This document shows positions 1-11,230 of a stretch of DNA of 64,000 bases, one piece after another. The stretch comes from Heligmosomoides polygyrus polygyrus. Taxonomy: Eukaryota; Nematoda; Chromadorea; Rhabditida; Heligmosomidae. Numbering within the stretch: the first letter of the stretch is position 1; each line of letters begins with the position of its first letter. Under the pieces are notes generated by a model. The model was not told the origin of the DNA. It worked only from the letters and a program-made list of their open reading frames with translations, and searched no databases. The translations under genes were made by a program, and so were the position numbers. The stretch is from the NCBI GenBank assembly GCA_947396885.1, contig OX377204.1:40943975-41007974 (forward strand). Reading direction: 5' to 3'.

Positions 1-189
1 CATGCAGGAGAAATCCTTGCGAAACCCTGCTTGCTCCACCGGCTGATATTCATCCAAGCAACGCTCCGAGCGGTTAAGCAGTATCTTGGAGAAGATCTTG
101 TACACAACCGAGAAATGACTGATGGGTCGATAGTTGTTGATATTCTCCTGCTGACATTTTTTGAAGATTAAAACTGTTTTCGACTCCTT

Positions 190-492
190 TCATGAGTCCG
201 GAATCCTACCAAGTCGAAGGTAGTAGTTGAAGTGGTTGGCAAGAAGTGAGCAGAGGGCGCTGCCACCCGCACGAAGGAGATCAGCAGAAATGCCGTTCGC
301 TCCGGGAGCAGTGCCTGGCTTCATCCTTGTGATGGCATGAGCAACTTCTGATTCCGGAATGGGAGGTACTTCCTCAGCTGGCGGCATCAAGCATGCTGGA
401 AGAACGGAACAGATCTGTGTAGAATTCTTGAACGATGGTCTCCATCGCTCTTCGAGACGTTTGCCTTGTTCCGTCCTCATCCACAAGGCCAT
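190..492 (-). pseudogene. N-terminal part of the reverse transcriptase of the same element
   Basis: It contains HAITRMKPGTAPGANGI, equivalent to the K-x-G-K-A-x-G-P-D-G-I block that opens non-LTR reverse transcriptases, followed by LLRAGG and the region leading to the N-Y-R-P-I-S block. The first 20 or so residues of the open frame are out of register with the linker, a second frameshift. Confidence 0.75.
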
Positions 493-559
493 CCATTATT
501 GCCTTCTGGTCACAGATACCTCGTTTGCAGCGCTTTATGTTTGAACCTTTCCCAGAGGC

Positions 560-1036
560 TTATAACAGCTTCAATCTTCTGTAGGCTTGAATGGACTCCT
601 TCACTGCAATTCCACAGGCCTTCGAGATAAGGACATTTTCCAGATGGGAAGCATTAGGGTCCAGTTTAACAGCTCTTCTTTGCTCCAAGAGTTTAATCGC
701 ATGTGCGTTGAGTCTTGAAGCAGACGGTGATGTGGCTCCGCAAGAGCTGCTAGCACATTTCAGCAGTCCTTTGGAGAGAAGGTCGTAGTCTTCCGATAGA
801 TCTTCAAGAAGATTCCAATCATACAACTTTATTGCATATTCCAACTCCTCAGACTTGAATGTGGAGATCCTCACCGGTGCCGGTTTATGAGTGTCAGGCT
901 TGAACATCCTCTTTTTGAGAGTCAGCTTCGCACGGACAAGACGGTGATCCGAGACGTCGAACAGACTCCAGCGTCTGTTTGTAAGAACAGGTCGATCTCC
1001 GAACGTGTTTCTCCATTTGGGCTTTCCCAGGTCCAT
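560..1036 (-). pseudogene. End of endonuclease and linker of the same element
   Basis: The frame carries SDHRLVRAKLTLKKRMF, the last conserved endonuclease block, followed by a charged linker (HAIKLLEQRRAVKLD, AVKESIQAYRRLKLL). It overlaps the endonuclease frame by 115 bp only because of the frameshift and is not a separate gene. Confidence 0.75.
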
Positions 1037-1905
1037 CGTCGGTTTGCAGGATTCTTAAACATAGAATTTCCATGGTAGAGACGGCACGCGGGTAGGAAGT
1101 CTATCAGGCGCTCTCCGTTTCCGTTCCTTGAGGAAGTTCCATATGGTCCTAGCCTCCATTCGTCGTGATCATTCGTACCGACGACAGCGTTAAAGTTACC
1201 AACGACAACTTTGTAGTAGCTCTTCTCATCGTTGACAGTCCTTTCGAACAGGTTGTAGAATTCCTCCTTTTCTTCATCTGTGGCCGCAGATGTTGGAGCA
1301 TATCTATATATGATGGAGATGGTTCCTTGATCTTTGGTTTCCAGACGAAGAACAGCTACTCGCGGACTGATGATCTTGTAAGAGTCTACTAGGTGGTGCA
1401 CTGTCGAATTGACGAGAAATCCAACTCCGCCAATATTCTTTCTGTCCACCTTTGCTCCGATAATGAGAAGCTCGTTGTGGTCGGTCCTTCTTATGGTTTC
1501 CGTTCTGCCTTTCGTTTTCTGCAGGGCGATAACGTCGTATTTTATGTTGCGGCTTCTGTAAAGCAGTGTTCGATGATCCTGCTCAGATGCGATCGAACGA
1601 CAGTTATAAGTGCAGACGAATTTGCAGTTTCCTTGTCGTGGTGGGAGGGAGTTTCCGGTAGTCCGATTCCAATGACGTCCTGATAGTTTAACTCCGAGAT
1701 TGGATGGCCCCCTGCCGGAGGTGGATGCAACTGATGTCGTAGAAGTCCACCTCCGGCGCGCGGAGGACTGGGACACGGGTTTAGTTGTTTGAGCCATAGC
1801 GGTGGTCTGGTTACTCACATGTTCCTGGCCATGAAGCGGAAGAGAGCCGCCCGTACACGACAAAGCGTCATGTACTGCGTGACCGTTTGTGCCGTTAGCC
1901 ACCAC
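922..1905 (-). pseudogene. RTE-like endonuclease domain (frameshifted)
   Basis: The 327-codon frame holds the endonuclease/exonuclease/phosphatase fold that nicks target DNA for reverse transcription. The active-site block usually written G-D-F-N-A reads GNFNA, so a likely catalytic Asp is replaced. The last 22 codons are out of frame; the true continuation (DVSDHRLVRAKL, with the conserved S-D-H) is found in the frame at 560-1036. Confidence 0.8.
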
Positions 1906-1925
1906 AAAGTGATCTTCACCCCTTC

Positions 1926-2470
1926 ACCGCGATGAGGTGGCACATGAAGAGGTGGCACATGAAGGGCGGCCTTATATTATACATTAAACTGTTCTTTTCT
2001 TACGCATCGCAGAACTAGCGAAGATCGTTGTTGTGTCAGACCTTCTAGGAAACACCGTAGTGGAATCCCACTTGGAACATGGTTGTGTGCGTCACAGGCT
2101 TAGCGATGGAAATTTTATGTTGCAATGGAAACGCATTAAGGACGTGACGATGACTGTGGGAACGTCCCACGGACTCAACCTACATAGTGTCTCTTACGGT
2201 CAGAAATCCGAATGTTGACTGTCATACTTTTCGATTTCTTCGCATTTCATTTCAAGCGGAAACGCCTTTCCAAAGCAATAAATTATTAGTGACAGCAGAG
2301 TTGCATAATATACTTTTGCTTGCCACGGATCTCCCTCGATAAAGAGCCTTCGGGCTCTCTTGTTAAGAAGGATCTCGGGCTGCTTGTCGCAGAGCCACGT
2401 GGCGCGTCTACGGGTGGTAGATAGGGGAATTAAACGCCAACCAAATGCGACCGTGCACTGCCCAGAGACG
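1926..2470. other. Interval with no recognisable gene
   Basis: Apart from the short duplicated GAGGTGGCACATGAA near the left edge, nothing is recognised. Short open frames on both strands show no motifs. The right end may be unannotated 5' leader of the retrotransposon that follows. Confidence 0.4.
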
Positions 2471-2827
2471 CAGGTGGGATGCAGGGGGATGGACACCTTG
2501 CTCCTGCTGTGTCGGGTCGACGCGTTTCTTGTGCGTGGGGCGGCATGTTCGTGCACAATGTGCGTGGATGTGTCCGTGACTGTGCGGATTGTAACTGTGT
2601 CGGCTCGGCCAGAATCTTGCACTCGGTAGACTGGGAGTACATCGTAAGGCGATTCGAGGCCGCCTTAAGTCTCGCTCCGTTCCTTCGGGCAGCCTGGCTG
2701 GCTGCCCGGAGTTCTCCGCCCGCAAACAGAGCCTGACTAGCTACCCGTGTTGTATGGAAGTCAAACACAGCAGCACTAAAGGGCCTCATTCCCTCCTGAC
2801 CCCGAAAGAGCCCCCATTTCTGCAGCG

Positions 2828-3696
2828 ATGGGAAGGACAAGTACGGAGAGGCTGCTAAAATCTCAGGGCCTAACCAGGCTGTGCCAATTGAGAAGGACTA
2901 GGATGACAATCTGTGCCTACAATGCCCGCACACTTGCATCGGAAGCATCCGTCGAGGACCTGATGATGCAAGCCAGGAAGATCCAGTACGACGTCATCGG
3001 ACTGACCGAGACGAGAAGACACCACCCCTACACGCCGCCTACGACTCAGGAGAAGAACTGTTCCTCGGAACATGCGACTGCAGGGGAGTAGGCGGCGTTG
3101 GTGTCCTCGTCAACAAGCACTTGGCCATGAACATCGATTCGTACGAGTCTCTGACAACCCGAATCGGACGTCTGCGACTGAAGCGATGTGGCTCCGCGCA
3201 AGCTTTGACTGAGGTCGTCGCGTATGCCCCAACATCAGACTACACGACGAAGAGCTCGAGGCCTTCTACGTGGAGTTGGGGAAGTTCTATAGGGAAGATC
3301 ACGCCTTCTACAAGGTGACCGTCGGCGATTTCAACGCCAAGACCGGACTGCGAAGGTCGCCAGAAGAATTTCACATCGGAACCCACGGTTTGGAGTGGAA
3401 CGAGCAAGGTGAAACGCTGTCTGAGTTTATCATGTCGACCAAGACCATCCATGGAAACTCACAGTTCCAGAAGCCTCCCTCTCTACATGGACCTGGGAAT
3501 CACCCGGTGGGCAGTTCCACAACGAGATCGACCACATCATCTTCAGCCGCAATATTGCCTGACTGACGTCTCTGTTGTCCCCAAGTTCTACACTGGATCG
3601 GATCACCGCCTCCTTCGCGCAAGGTCCCGCTTTTCGCTTCAAGGAGAGAAGGTCGCGAGCTTCAAAAAGAGGAATCCCAGAACGACCATCAACTAG
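2828..3696 (+). pseudogene. Endonuclease domain of the interrupted RTE-like element (three frameshifts)
   Basis: The conserved blocks are spread over three frames. TICAYNARTLASEAS and KIQYDVIGLTETRR are at 2905-3022. YKVTVGDFNAKTGL, with an intact G-D-F-N-A active-site motif, is near 3310. SDHRLLRARSRFSL is near 3597. The T-Y-N-A-R-T-L and I-G-L-T-E-T-R-R text is close to nematode RTE-1. The domain cannot be expressed in one piece. Confidence 0.8.
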
Positions 3697-3965
3697 GACC
3701 TTTACACCCCTCTTGTCGGCCTTAGGGAAGATGCCGTCATGGACAAAGTCGATGAGGACTACGACCGCTTCGTGCACCATCTCCACGATAGTGCTGAGGG
3801 AGCCGAGAGCTTGAAAACCAAAAGGGACGCCTGTCTCTGGAAACTCTCGAGCTTATACGCCAGCGTGGAGCAGCACAAGCGTCAGGCAACTACCAGCTGA
3901 CTTCCGAGCTTGCGAAGCTATGCAGAGCGGCGATAAAGGAAGATCTCAAGGAGAGAAGGGCGAAA

Positions 3966-4739
3966 GTGTTGGCTGAAGCAGCAGAGGCAGGGTTGAGCAT
4001 CCGCAATGCCCGCCTGAACTTCGCCAACTTCAAGACCAAGATGACCGCTCTCCGACGTCCTGACGGAACCGTCACCTTTTCCAGAAAGACCATAGAGAAG
4101 GTCATCCACGACTTCTACTCCGATCTCTTCGATAGCCACGTCCACCTGCCCCCATGCCATCTTCCGCAGGATGGATACGTCGCTCCTTCTGTTCTCCCTT
4201 CCGAGTTCCGACACGCCATCTCGTCGGTGAAGAAACGTACAGCACCCGGCCCTGACAGGATCAGACCCGAACACCTAAAGAACCTCTCGCCAGCGCTCAT
4301 CAACACCCTGGCACGGCTCTTCACACGATACCTGTCGGAGTGCAAGGTTCCATCTCAGTGGAAGACCAGCAAGACCGTCTTGCTGTACAAGAAGGCAAAC
4401 GTGCACGACATTGGCAACTATCGCCCGATCTGCCTGCTGTCCGTAGTATACAAGCTATTCACTCGAGTTATCCTGAATAGGATCAGCAGAAAGCTGGACG
4501 AAGGACAGCCACGCGAACAAGCAGGATTTCGGAGAGGATTCAGCACGATCGACCACATACACACCATTACAAAGCTCATCGAAGTGTCGCGAGAGTACAA
4601 GCTGCCGCTGTGCCTTACTTTCATCGTCCTGAAGAAGGCATTCGACTCCATCAAAACTGAAGCGGTCATCGACGCCCTGCTCATTCAGGGTGTTCCTACT
4701 CAGTACATCAGAGTCCTTCGAGAGCTGTACAGTGGATTC
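3966..4739 (+). pseudogene. Reverse transcriptase, N-terminal half, before the insertion
   Basis: The frame is open. It shows KKRTAPGPDRIRPEHLK, IGNYRPICLLSVVYKLF, EQAGFRRGFSTIDHIHT and then LTFIVLKKAFDSI. In this last block (motif A) related elements read F-[IV]-D-x-x-K-A-[FY]-D; here the catalytic Asp is Val, from a single-base change, so the enzyme would be inactive even without the insertion. The frame ends at 4739 where the inserted element begins. Confidence 0.85.
4732..4739. repeat. Target-site duplication, left copy
   Basis: GTGGATTC, identical to 8079-8086. It falls inside reverse transcriptase codons that continue in frame after the right copy. Confidence 0.88.
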
Positions 4740-4756
4740 TATACCTTTGTCCTTGG

Positions 4757-4975
4757 GAAAAATTTCGAATTTCGAATGATCGAATAATATTCGATTTCCA
4801 AAATTTCGAATATCAAATGATCGAATAATATTCGAGTTTCAAATCTTCGAATTTCGAATGACCGAACAAAATTCGATTTTCAAATTTTCGAATTTCGAAT
4901 GATCGAATAATATTCGATTTCCAAAATTTCGAATTTCGAATGACCGAATTTCGAATTGTCGAATATTCGAAGAAT
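4757..4975. repeat. TTCGAAT-rich subterminal repeats, left end
   Basis: About ten degenerate copies of AATTTCGAATTTCGAATGA-like units. The mirror block is at 7853-8066. Clusters of short palindromic units near the ends are commonly transposase binding regions; that role here is inference. Confidence 0.7.
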
Positions 4976-6312
4976 CAAATGAACACCTTACTTATTGTGG
5001 TCACCCAATGATTGACATTTACTTATTTTTTTAATACCCACTGTAAACTTCGTTCGAGAGAGCGGCATATACAAAGGCTTCAGATTGTCACTACTCTTGT
5101 ACCAGTTGGTTAATTGCGAAAAGAGTCGGTAATTATCAACTGTGGTACGTCGATTTCTATCAATGGATTTCCTGTCCCGTGGCCGACATACTCACGTTAC
5201 TCTTACGTTAAATCAGGGCTAATGGAGCGGAGTGTGGCGAGTCCAGTGAGTGATAAGCGCTACTGAGGCTGAAAGCGACGAGCGAGGCGAGGGTGAGCTG
5301 AGGACCGAACCGAGGCTGTGGAAGTCGGTGTCCACGCGCAGATGCCGTTGTTCAAGCGCCGCGAAGGCTGCTCCATCCATTTCCCTCACGAGAGCAAAAG
5401 ACGGGGACAAAGGTATAATGACAATGAAGCACAATTGCTTCCCTAGGAATTCGTGCCCCGAGAAGAGAGAAATACCCTGGATAGGCAGAGCTAGATTGTT
5501 ATACATCTTGCTCTATAGGATACTGTCTCCCTATGTTATACCGAAGCTTCCATGTGGTAAAAGAAAGGCTAGCATGGACGAGGAAGTAACACAAAGACGA
5601 TCTGGTGTAGAAGAAGCACATTGGAGGCTCATGAATGGCATTCAACCTGCGTTTTGGCTCGGTTGAAGAGGTTCGCGTCACTTATAAGCAAACGGACCCG
5701 AAGTTCATGGTTGGAATCTTATCTGATATATCACTACGACTTGGACAGTGTTATTGCGAAAATGTAGATGGCTCGCTTTCATAGAAAACGGAGTATGACT
5801 GGATCTTGTACTCCATAGCCATTGCTCTTCCTCTGTTCTTTAACGTCTTTGCTGGCAGAAAGCAGGAGCTTCCCAGGCTCCAGAAAGTGCTACCTCCCTA
5901 CCGCAGCTCTTTCCGGCTTTAATCGTTCCGTCGTTGTACTTCGGGTAGAAATACAAAACGGAGATCCTCTCGTAGTATACCGAAGACAAAAGCGTCATTG
6001 AACAGCCATAACACGATTCATTTGTTATTCACGTCGCTGGCCGCAGACGTCGACAGCGTTCAAAGGAAGCAGGGACGCCGCGGAGGTCCACGTGCCTGTG
6101 CTTACCTCGCGTCGACTAACAAGAGAAATGTCTGAAGCGTACGTCTGAACGGGAAGAGCGAGTCATATAGGGAGAATCCCCACCCCTCTATTAGTATAAA
6201 AATGTGTTTATTTTTTACCAAGAAAAACCCAAGGAGTAGGGGCCGTTGCAGTTATAAATGTAATGGGCGCCTGAGTTCGGCGGTCTTGTATGTCAGCGAT
6301 GCCTCTGCCGCA

Positions 6313-6380
6313 AGTGGGTCGCAGCGTGTGGAACGGGACGTTGCTTCATGCGAGGGAGATCGAGGGTTCAATTCTCCTGC
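6313..6380 (+). other. tRNA-like segment in left arm of the fold-back element
   Basis: GTGGGTCGCAGCGTGTGG resembles an RNA polymerase III A box, and GGGTTCAATTCTCC about 50 bp on resembles a B box. The inverted counterpart is at 7495-7557. It is not a complete tRNA cloverleaf, more likely the head of an old SINE. Confidence 0.5.
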
Positions 6381-6814
6381 TCTGCTGCACTTTTGCATTT
6401 CAACTGATTGTTGAGATTTGATGGATTCTGACGTCTATACCGTTTCAGAGGTTTTCTATTAATTTTTCCAGCTGCATGCTGTGGTATTCAAAATAATGAT
6501 GTATAAACGTTCAACATCAGTGATACACAGGCACAACATGCATGAAGGAGAAGCACTGGTCACAATACGGACGGCGTATAAAGGCTACAGGCTTCTCACA
6601 GTTTGTTTCCCTAGATGGACCGATGACCTCGGAAAAAACCATCCTGCTCGGATTTACAAAGACTAGGACGTGACGTCGCAAGTTTTTTCAATGAAGAAAC
6701 GAGGTCTGTGGATCCCGCAAACTGATGTTAACGGCCATCGATACACTCTTTCCCTCATCTTTGCCTGTCAACTGGAAATCAGAAGAAGCTGAAGGTTTTT
6801 AACCTACACCAACA

Positions 6815-7117
6815 ATGTCCGCCGACGCTGGAGTGGTGATCCACCTACTTACGCTGAAGTGTGGCCCACCTTTAGGCAAGGAACCTTCGAGGGAAGAAAT
6901 CAAGCTGGCCGAACGGATGGGTAGCGTACTCAAGGACTTCGAAGCACGTCAACTTGAAGTTGACGAAGACGAACAGCTGGAGGTGGTGGAAGAAGAAGCT
7001 TGGGATCCGCAAGATGAACTGATAGACGTGGAGATGCAAGAAAGAATTGGACATATGAGAACGTTTTCGGGTGGAATGATTTCACTCCCACGTCATAGTG
7101 TACGACCCTCCTTTTGA
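6815..7117 (+). CDS. Acidic 100-residue open frame at the centre of the fold-back element
   Basis: It begins MSADAGVVIHLLTLKCGPPL and continues with a charged stretch rich in Glu and Asp (LEVDEDEQLEVVEEEAWD). It lies in the unique centre between the inverted arms, where autonomous elements keep coding sequence. I do not recognise a domain. The acidic, low-complexity coding style makes it more protein-like than the neighbouring open frames. It could be a captured host exon or a transposase remnant. Confidence 0.35.
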   Translation: MSADAGVVIHLLTLKCGPPLGKEPSREEIKLAERMGSVLKDFEARQLEVDEDEQLEVVEEEAWDPQDELIDVEMQERIGHMRTFSGGMISLPRHSVRPSF

Positions 7118-7494
7118 CCTCCAAAAAAGGGACAACATCCTTAAGGTAGATGGCGAAGCTGCTAGTAGCTGAAGGAGAACGGATTTGTTATAATGACATT
7201 AAAGGTGGTGTCGCTGGTATACCTGTGAGGAGCCTGCAGCTTTTATACGCTCTCCGATTGTGACCAGCGCTCCTGTTTCATGCACTTTGGACCTGTGCAT
7301 CACTGGTGTTGAACGTTTATTCATCGTTGAGTAGCTTTCTCATTGCCTTGTGGTTAGAAGTAAACAATTGGTAAGAAATTTACTCTCCACGACGTACAAC
7401 TGGAAAAATAGGCAAAAACATCTGAAAATGGTATAGATGTCAGAATCGTTCAACTCTCAACCAAACATGAAATGCAAAAATGCAGCAGAGGGAA

Positions 7495-7557
7495 GAATCG
7501 AACCCCCGACCTCCCACCCATGAAACAACGTCTCTATACACTGCTCTCCGAGCCACC
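7495..7557 (-). other. tRNA-like segment in right arm of the fold-back element
   Basis: On the minus strand it reads GTGGCTCGGAGAGCAGTG and then GGGGGTTCGATTCTTCC, A- and B-box-like. It faces the left-arm copy. Confidence 0.5.
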
Positions 7558-7852
7558 TGATGGGCGTACAAGACCCACGAATTCTATTGTAACGGACTCC
7601 CTACTCCTTGTGTTTAACGACTTGGCAGAAATAAACTCATCTTTGTACTAATTGAGGGGTGGGGATTCTCCCTATATGACTAGCTTTCCACTTCCAGACA
7701 AACGCTCCAGACCCTTCCCTTGTCAGATTGCATACACACAATTCGGCCAATTTGAATGATGCGCGAAACAAAACATCGTTCTTATCAAAAGGTCACGATT
7801 CCCTGGTTTTCGAAGAGGAGTGACATGAACTTGCTTAGAGATTGATAAAGAA

Positions 7853-8066
7853 TATTCGAAATTCGATTACTCGAAATTCGTAGCCTTCGAATAGTCGAAT
7901 AAACGAACATTCGAATATTGGACTTCTCGAATATTCGAATAAACGAATAATTCGAATATTGGACTTTCTCGAATATTCGAATAAACGAATAATTCGAATA
8001 TTGGACTTTCTTCGAATATTCGAAATTCGAATTTATTCGAAATTCGGCTATTCGAAATTCGAAAAG
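7853..8066. repeat. TTCGAAT-rich subterminal repeats, right end
   Basis: Direct repeats such as CGAATAAACGAATAATTCGA, spaced about 40 bp and repeated three times, then ATTCGAAATTCG units up to the terminal inverted repeat. Confidence 0.7.
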
Positions 8067-8078
8067 GACAAAGGTATA

Positions 8079-8086
8079 GTGGATTC
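8079..8086. repeat. Target-site duplication, right copy
   Basis: GTGGATTC directly after the right terminal inverted repeat. Confidence 0.88.
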
Positions 8087-9099
8087 ACGACCAAGGTCTC
8101 TCCATTCCACAACGACGTCGTCATCAACGTAAGGAGAGGGGTTCGGCAAGGGGATACCATATCCCCGAAGCTCTTCAGCGCCACCCTCGAAAACGTCATG
8201 CGCGAACTATTATAGAATGGGAAGACATGGGAGTGAAGGTCGACGGCCAGCAGCTGCACCATTTTCGTTTCGCTGACGACATCGTGCTCATAACACCGAG
8301 CATCAGCCAGGCGGAGCAAATGCTGGCCGACCTCGATCGTGCATGTGGGAACGTTGGACTGCAGCTGAATCTTACGAAGACGATGTTCATGAGGAACGAA
8401 CAAGTTCCTGATGCCCCATTCTCGCTCAACGGAACGAACATCTCCGAGTGCTCCAGCTACGTGTATCTGGGTCGCGAAGTCAATATGGCCAACGACCTAG
8501 CGCCGGAGCTGAGCAGGAGGAAAGGAGCGGCTTGGAGAGCTTTCAAGAGCGTCGAAGAAGTCGCGAAGAAAACGAAGAACGTCCGACTCCGTGCCCACCT
8601 ATTCGACTCCACTGTTCTTCCTGCCCTAACATACGCCTCAGAGACCTGGGCTATACGAAAGCAGGATGAACACGCGATCAGCGTCGCGCAGCGTGGAATC
8701 GAGAGGACGATGCTCGGAGTGACACGACTCACGCAAGTGAGAGAAGGCCTCCGGAGTTCCGAGCTTTGCCGACGTTCGAAGATCAGAGACGCTGTCGCGT
8801 GGGCCAAGTTGTCGAAAATCAGGTGGGCCGGCCACGTAATGCGCTTCGCAGACACCCGCTGGACGAGAGCCGTCACCGACTGGATTCCGCGGGATGTCAA
8901 GAGAACACCGGGACGCCCACCAACGCGTTAGTCGGACTTCTTCGTGAAAGCCCTGAACGACCGCTATGACGCTCTTCGTGTCTCTAGAGCGAGGAGGATT
9001 CATTGGACCACTCTGGCACGCGACAGGGACGAATGGAGACGCTGCTGGTGCCCGCTTGAGCAAGTCGATGATCAACGGGACGACAGGTGCGACAGGTGA
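8087..9099 (+). pseudogene. Reverse transcriptase, C-terminal half, after the insertion
   Basis: It resumes with the R-x-G-V-R-Q-G-D-x-I-S-P block (motif B). A frameshift near 8208-8225 precedes 8227-8931, which carries HHFRFADDIVLI (motif C, Asp-Asp intact), thumb and C-terminal text TYASETWAIRKQDEH and KIRWAGHVMRFAD. The frame meets TAG at 8929-8931 (probably from a Trp codon) and is then open again to the TGA at 9097. Confidence 0.85.
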
Positions 9100-9105
9100 C
9101 AGGTG

Positions 9106-10584
9106 ATACTTATGCTTAATGCCCATAAATATTCTGGGTTACAGGGTACGGGTCAACCATGACTCATGCGGTTTCGTCGTGCCGTCGGCGCCCTCTCGAT
9201 TAGAGATCCCGCTCTCCTGCCTCGCTGCATCTCTCCACCATTGCGCTAGAATCCAGACAAAGGAGCACCCCGCGCTTCTCTACCGCAGGCGAGATAGGGT
9301 AGCTCGAGGACTGCGCTTCATAAACCATTATTTCGCATAGGAAGAATGTCGGTTAGGCGACCTCTCTTATTGGAAACGTTGATGCGATGGGATAGCCTTG
9401 GCTTACCTTTTCGACTTTTTTTTAAAGAATGTCACGCCAAGGACTGTCGCAGCCTGAACGATGCGACCGGACCCTCCAATATTTGTCCACCCTAATTTGT
9501 CCGGCTCGCCCTCGCTGATAAGAGGGCGAGCACCAATGTCAGACGTAAAACGAGCATCCGCAATAAAAGGTTGCTCCGAACATTGTTGTCCTGCAGAAGA
9601 ACAGGCAAAAACCACTGAACCACCTACGGTGCACACAAGGACACTGGTAATAGTACTCGCAACTAGTGTCCCGGCTCAAAGGTGAGATCCGATCTCTGCT
9701 GTGTCGCGAGTTTGGGACGCGCCGTGTACTTGCCAGAACGTCACAGTGGTGTGTTTGATTGGTTACACAAGGTCACACGCAAATTACTGAACGGCCTGGA
9801 ATAAGTTATATTGCTTTTCTTGTGTAGACAAATGGGATTTCTACCCGTTACTTCTCAAAACCTGGCTTCAGAACGCTTCTTCGGAGATCAGTTACTGCAG
9901 TGCTATTTGAACACTGATTGGTTTTTATCTCAAAGCGAGGGCCTCTTTCAGAAGTTTTATCCTAAGGTTCATTGCTTGTAGCGCTGTATGCAGATGAGTA
10001 TATTCCATCACTATCGTCTGTAAAAAGAAACAGACCTAAGGCTCCCAGAAAGCTTAAGAATCAGAGACGGCCTTAAGGATTGACATCTGTTCATAGACGC
10101 AAATGTTCTGCCCAAGGAAAGCGAATAATAGAATACCATGAGTGTGATCCACTTAAGTTTGTTGCTTCCTGTCTTCCACTGGCATGTGCTTCCATGAAAA
10201 CGATGCCATTATGTAAGCAGGACCCGAACGTTGTTTCCACCAGTTTCTTTATAGAAATCCAGTTTTGCCAGACTTGCGTACCTTCACTAATTGGTGTCTG
10301 TCGTGCCACCCAAAAGCAGCTAGCAGCTTCCAGACGACTGTTTCGTGACCTTTAGGAAGCCCGTAAGCTACGAAAGTTGCAATTCTCCTCCTTGAAACTC
10401 AGCCTTCTTGCACTGCGCGCCTCCGCGACCGCTAGCGGTTATGAAGAAGCAGGCGACGAGAGGGTACTCTCACCCGCGCGCTGAGTCAGCTCACTCGGCC
10501 GGCAGCCGTCGGATCGCAGCCGGAGTGTCTGTTTCTCTGCGCTCTCGCCTTTCCGCTCGTCTGGTTGACCCGTGGCTTTAGACG
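9106..10584. other. Interval with no recognisable gene
   Basis: Short open frames exist on both strands, for example 9461-9685 and 10080-10355 on plus, but none shows a known motif. Around 10385-10560 the base composition turns GC-rich. I see no convincing mobile-element ends here. Confidence 0.4.
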
Positions 10585-10592
10585 ATGTATAT
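10585..10592. repeat. hAT target duplication, left
   Basis: ATGTATAT next to CAGGGGTGCAC; identical copy at 12697-12704. Confidence 0.9.
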
Positions 10593-11230
10593 CAGGGGTG
10601 CACACGAAATTCTGGGCGTTAAATTTTCTTAACGAAATTTTTTAACGGAAAATTTTCGTTAAATTTCCGGTAAATCGTTAAATTTCGTTAAAAAATACAT
10701 TTGGCTGTAAACCATTATTTCAACTGAAAAAGGAAAGCCTTATACGTTTAAACTTCAAGAGGTCAACAGCTAACGTTCAAGGAATGGAGTGTAACACTGC
10801 GATGTAAAATAAACAAATCGTCATCAACGAACACAGAAAAATAAACAACCCTTCAGCAACAAATTATCTACAGGGTATAGAATAAAGACAGCTATGGAAT
10901 TACCATTCAAGGCAAGATGATCATCCGTAATGCATCCTGAAATGTGCGATCAGGCAGGTACCCGGAGTTCCACCCTTTCCAGTTCTTTTGTTAGACTGTT
11001 CTACGAACATGTGCAATCTCCGTGCAGGCACCAGCCCATTAAGTACAGAAAGAATTAATAAAAAATGCAGTGAAAACCCCTTCAGTGGAATGTTAGCACG
11101 TTGACGAACGCAAAATTTTTGAGTGCCTGGTGCGTGGGACCAATCATATTTTTGCAACGTCGGAACAATGATACGACATCGTGTCACACGGTCCCACACT
11201 GCCGAGAAGGTGTTACACGCCGTCTTCGGG

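Larger units (their letters stand above)
1..1925 (-). mobile_element. RTE-like non-LTR retrotransposon, 5' two thirds, cut by the window edge
   Basis: On the minus strand, reading from about 1905 to 1, the order is an apurinic-type endonuclease domain, a linker, and the start of a reverse transcriptase with NNYRPIS and EQAGFRKDFS blocks near the left edge. The frame shifts near 1000 and again near 500-560, so it is not functional as it stands. Start T-Y-N-C-R-S and K-Y-D-V-I-A-L resemble the RTE clade of nematodes. The catalytic half of the reverse transcriptase lies outside the window. Two copies of GAGGTGGCACATGAA at about 1934-1965 may belong to its 5' end. Confidence 0.85.
4740..8078. mobile_element. 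3.3-kb fold-back DNA transposon with 8-bp target duplication
   Basis: The ends are perfect 15-bp inverted repeats (TATACCTTTGTCCTT and its complement), flanked by direct repeats of GTGGATTC at 4732-4739 and 8079-8086. Inside each end is a block of TTCGAAT-type repeats (about 4757-4975 and 7853-8066). Further in, long inverted arms pair about 6134-6610 with 7215-7725, including a tRNA-like segment in each arm. An 8-bp duplication fits hAT, P or Merlin superfamilies; the terminal sequence is not the usual CAGGG of hAT, so the superfamily is left open. No transposase is recognised, so it is probably non-autonomous. Confidence 0.88.
2480..9105 (+). mobile_element. RTE-like non-LTR retrotransposon interrupted by a fold-back element
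   Basis: The plus-strand order is 5' leader (2480-2827), endonuclease (2828 to about 3690), linker and reverse transcriptase (3966-4739), interruption at 4740-8078, then the rest of the reverse transcriptase and C-terminus (8087-9099). Coding ends at a TGA at 9097-9099 and is followed at once by a short repeated GACAGGT tail, as in RTE elements, which have almost no 3' UTR. Part of the 5' leader recurs in reverse at 54640-54870. The 5' boundary is not resolved. Confidence 0.85.
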
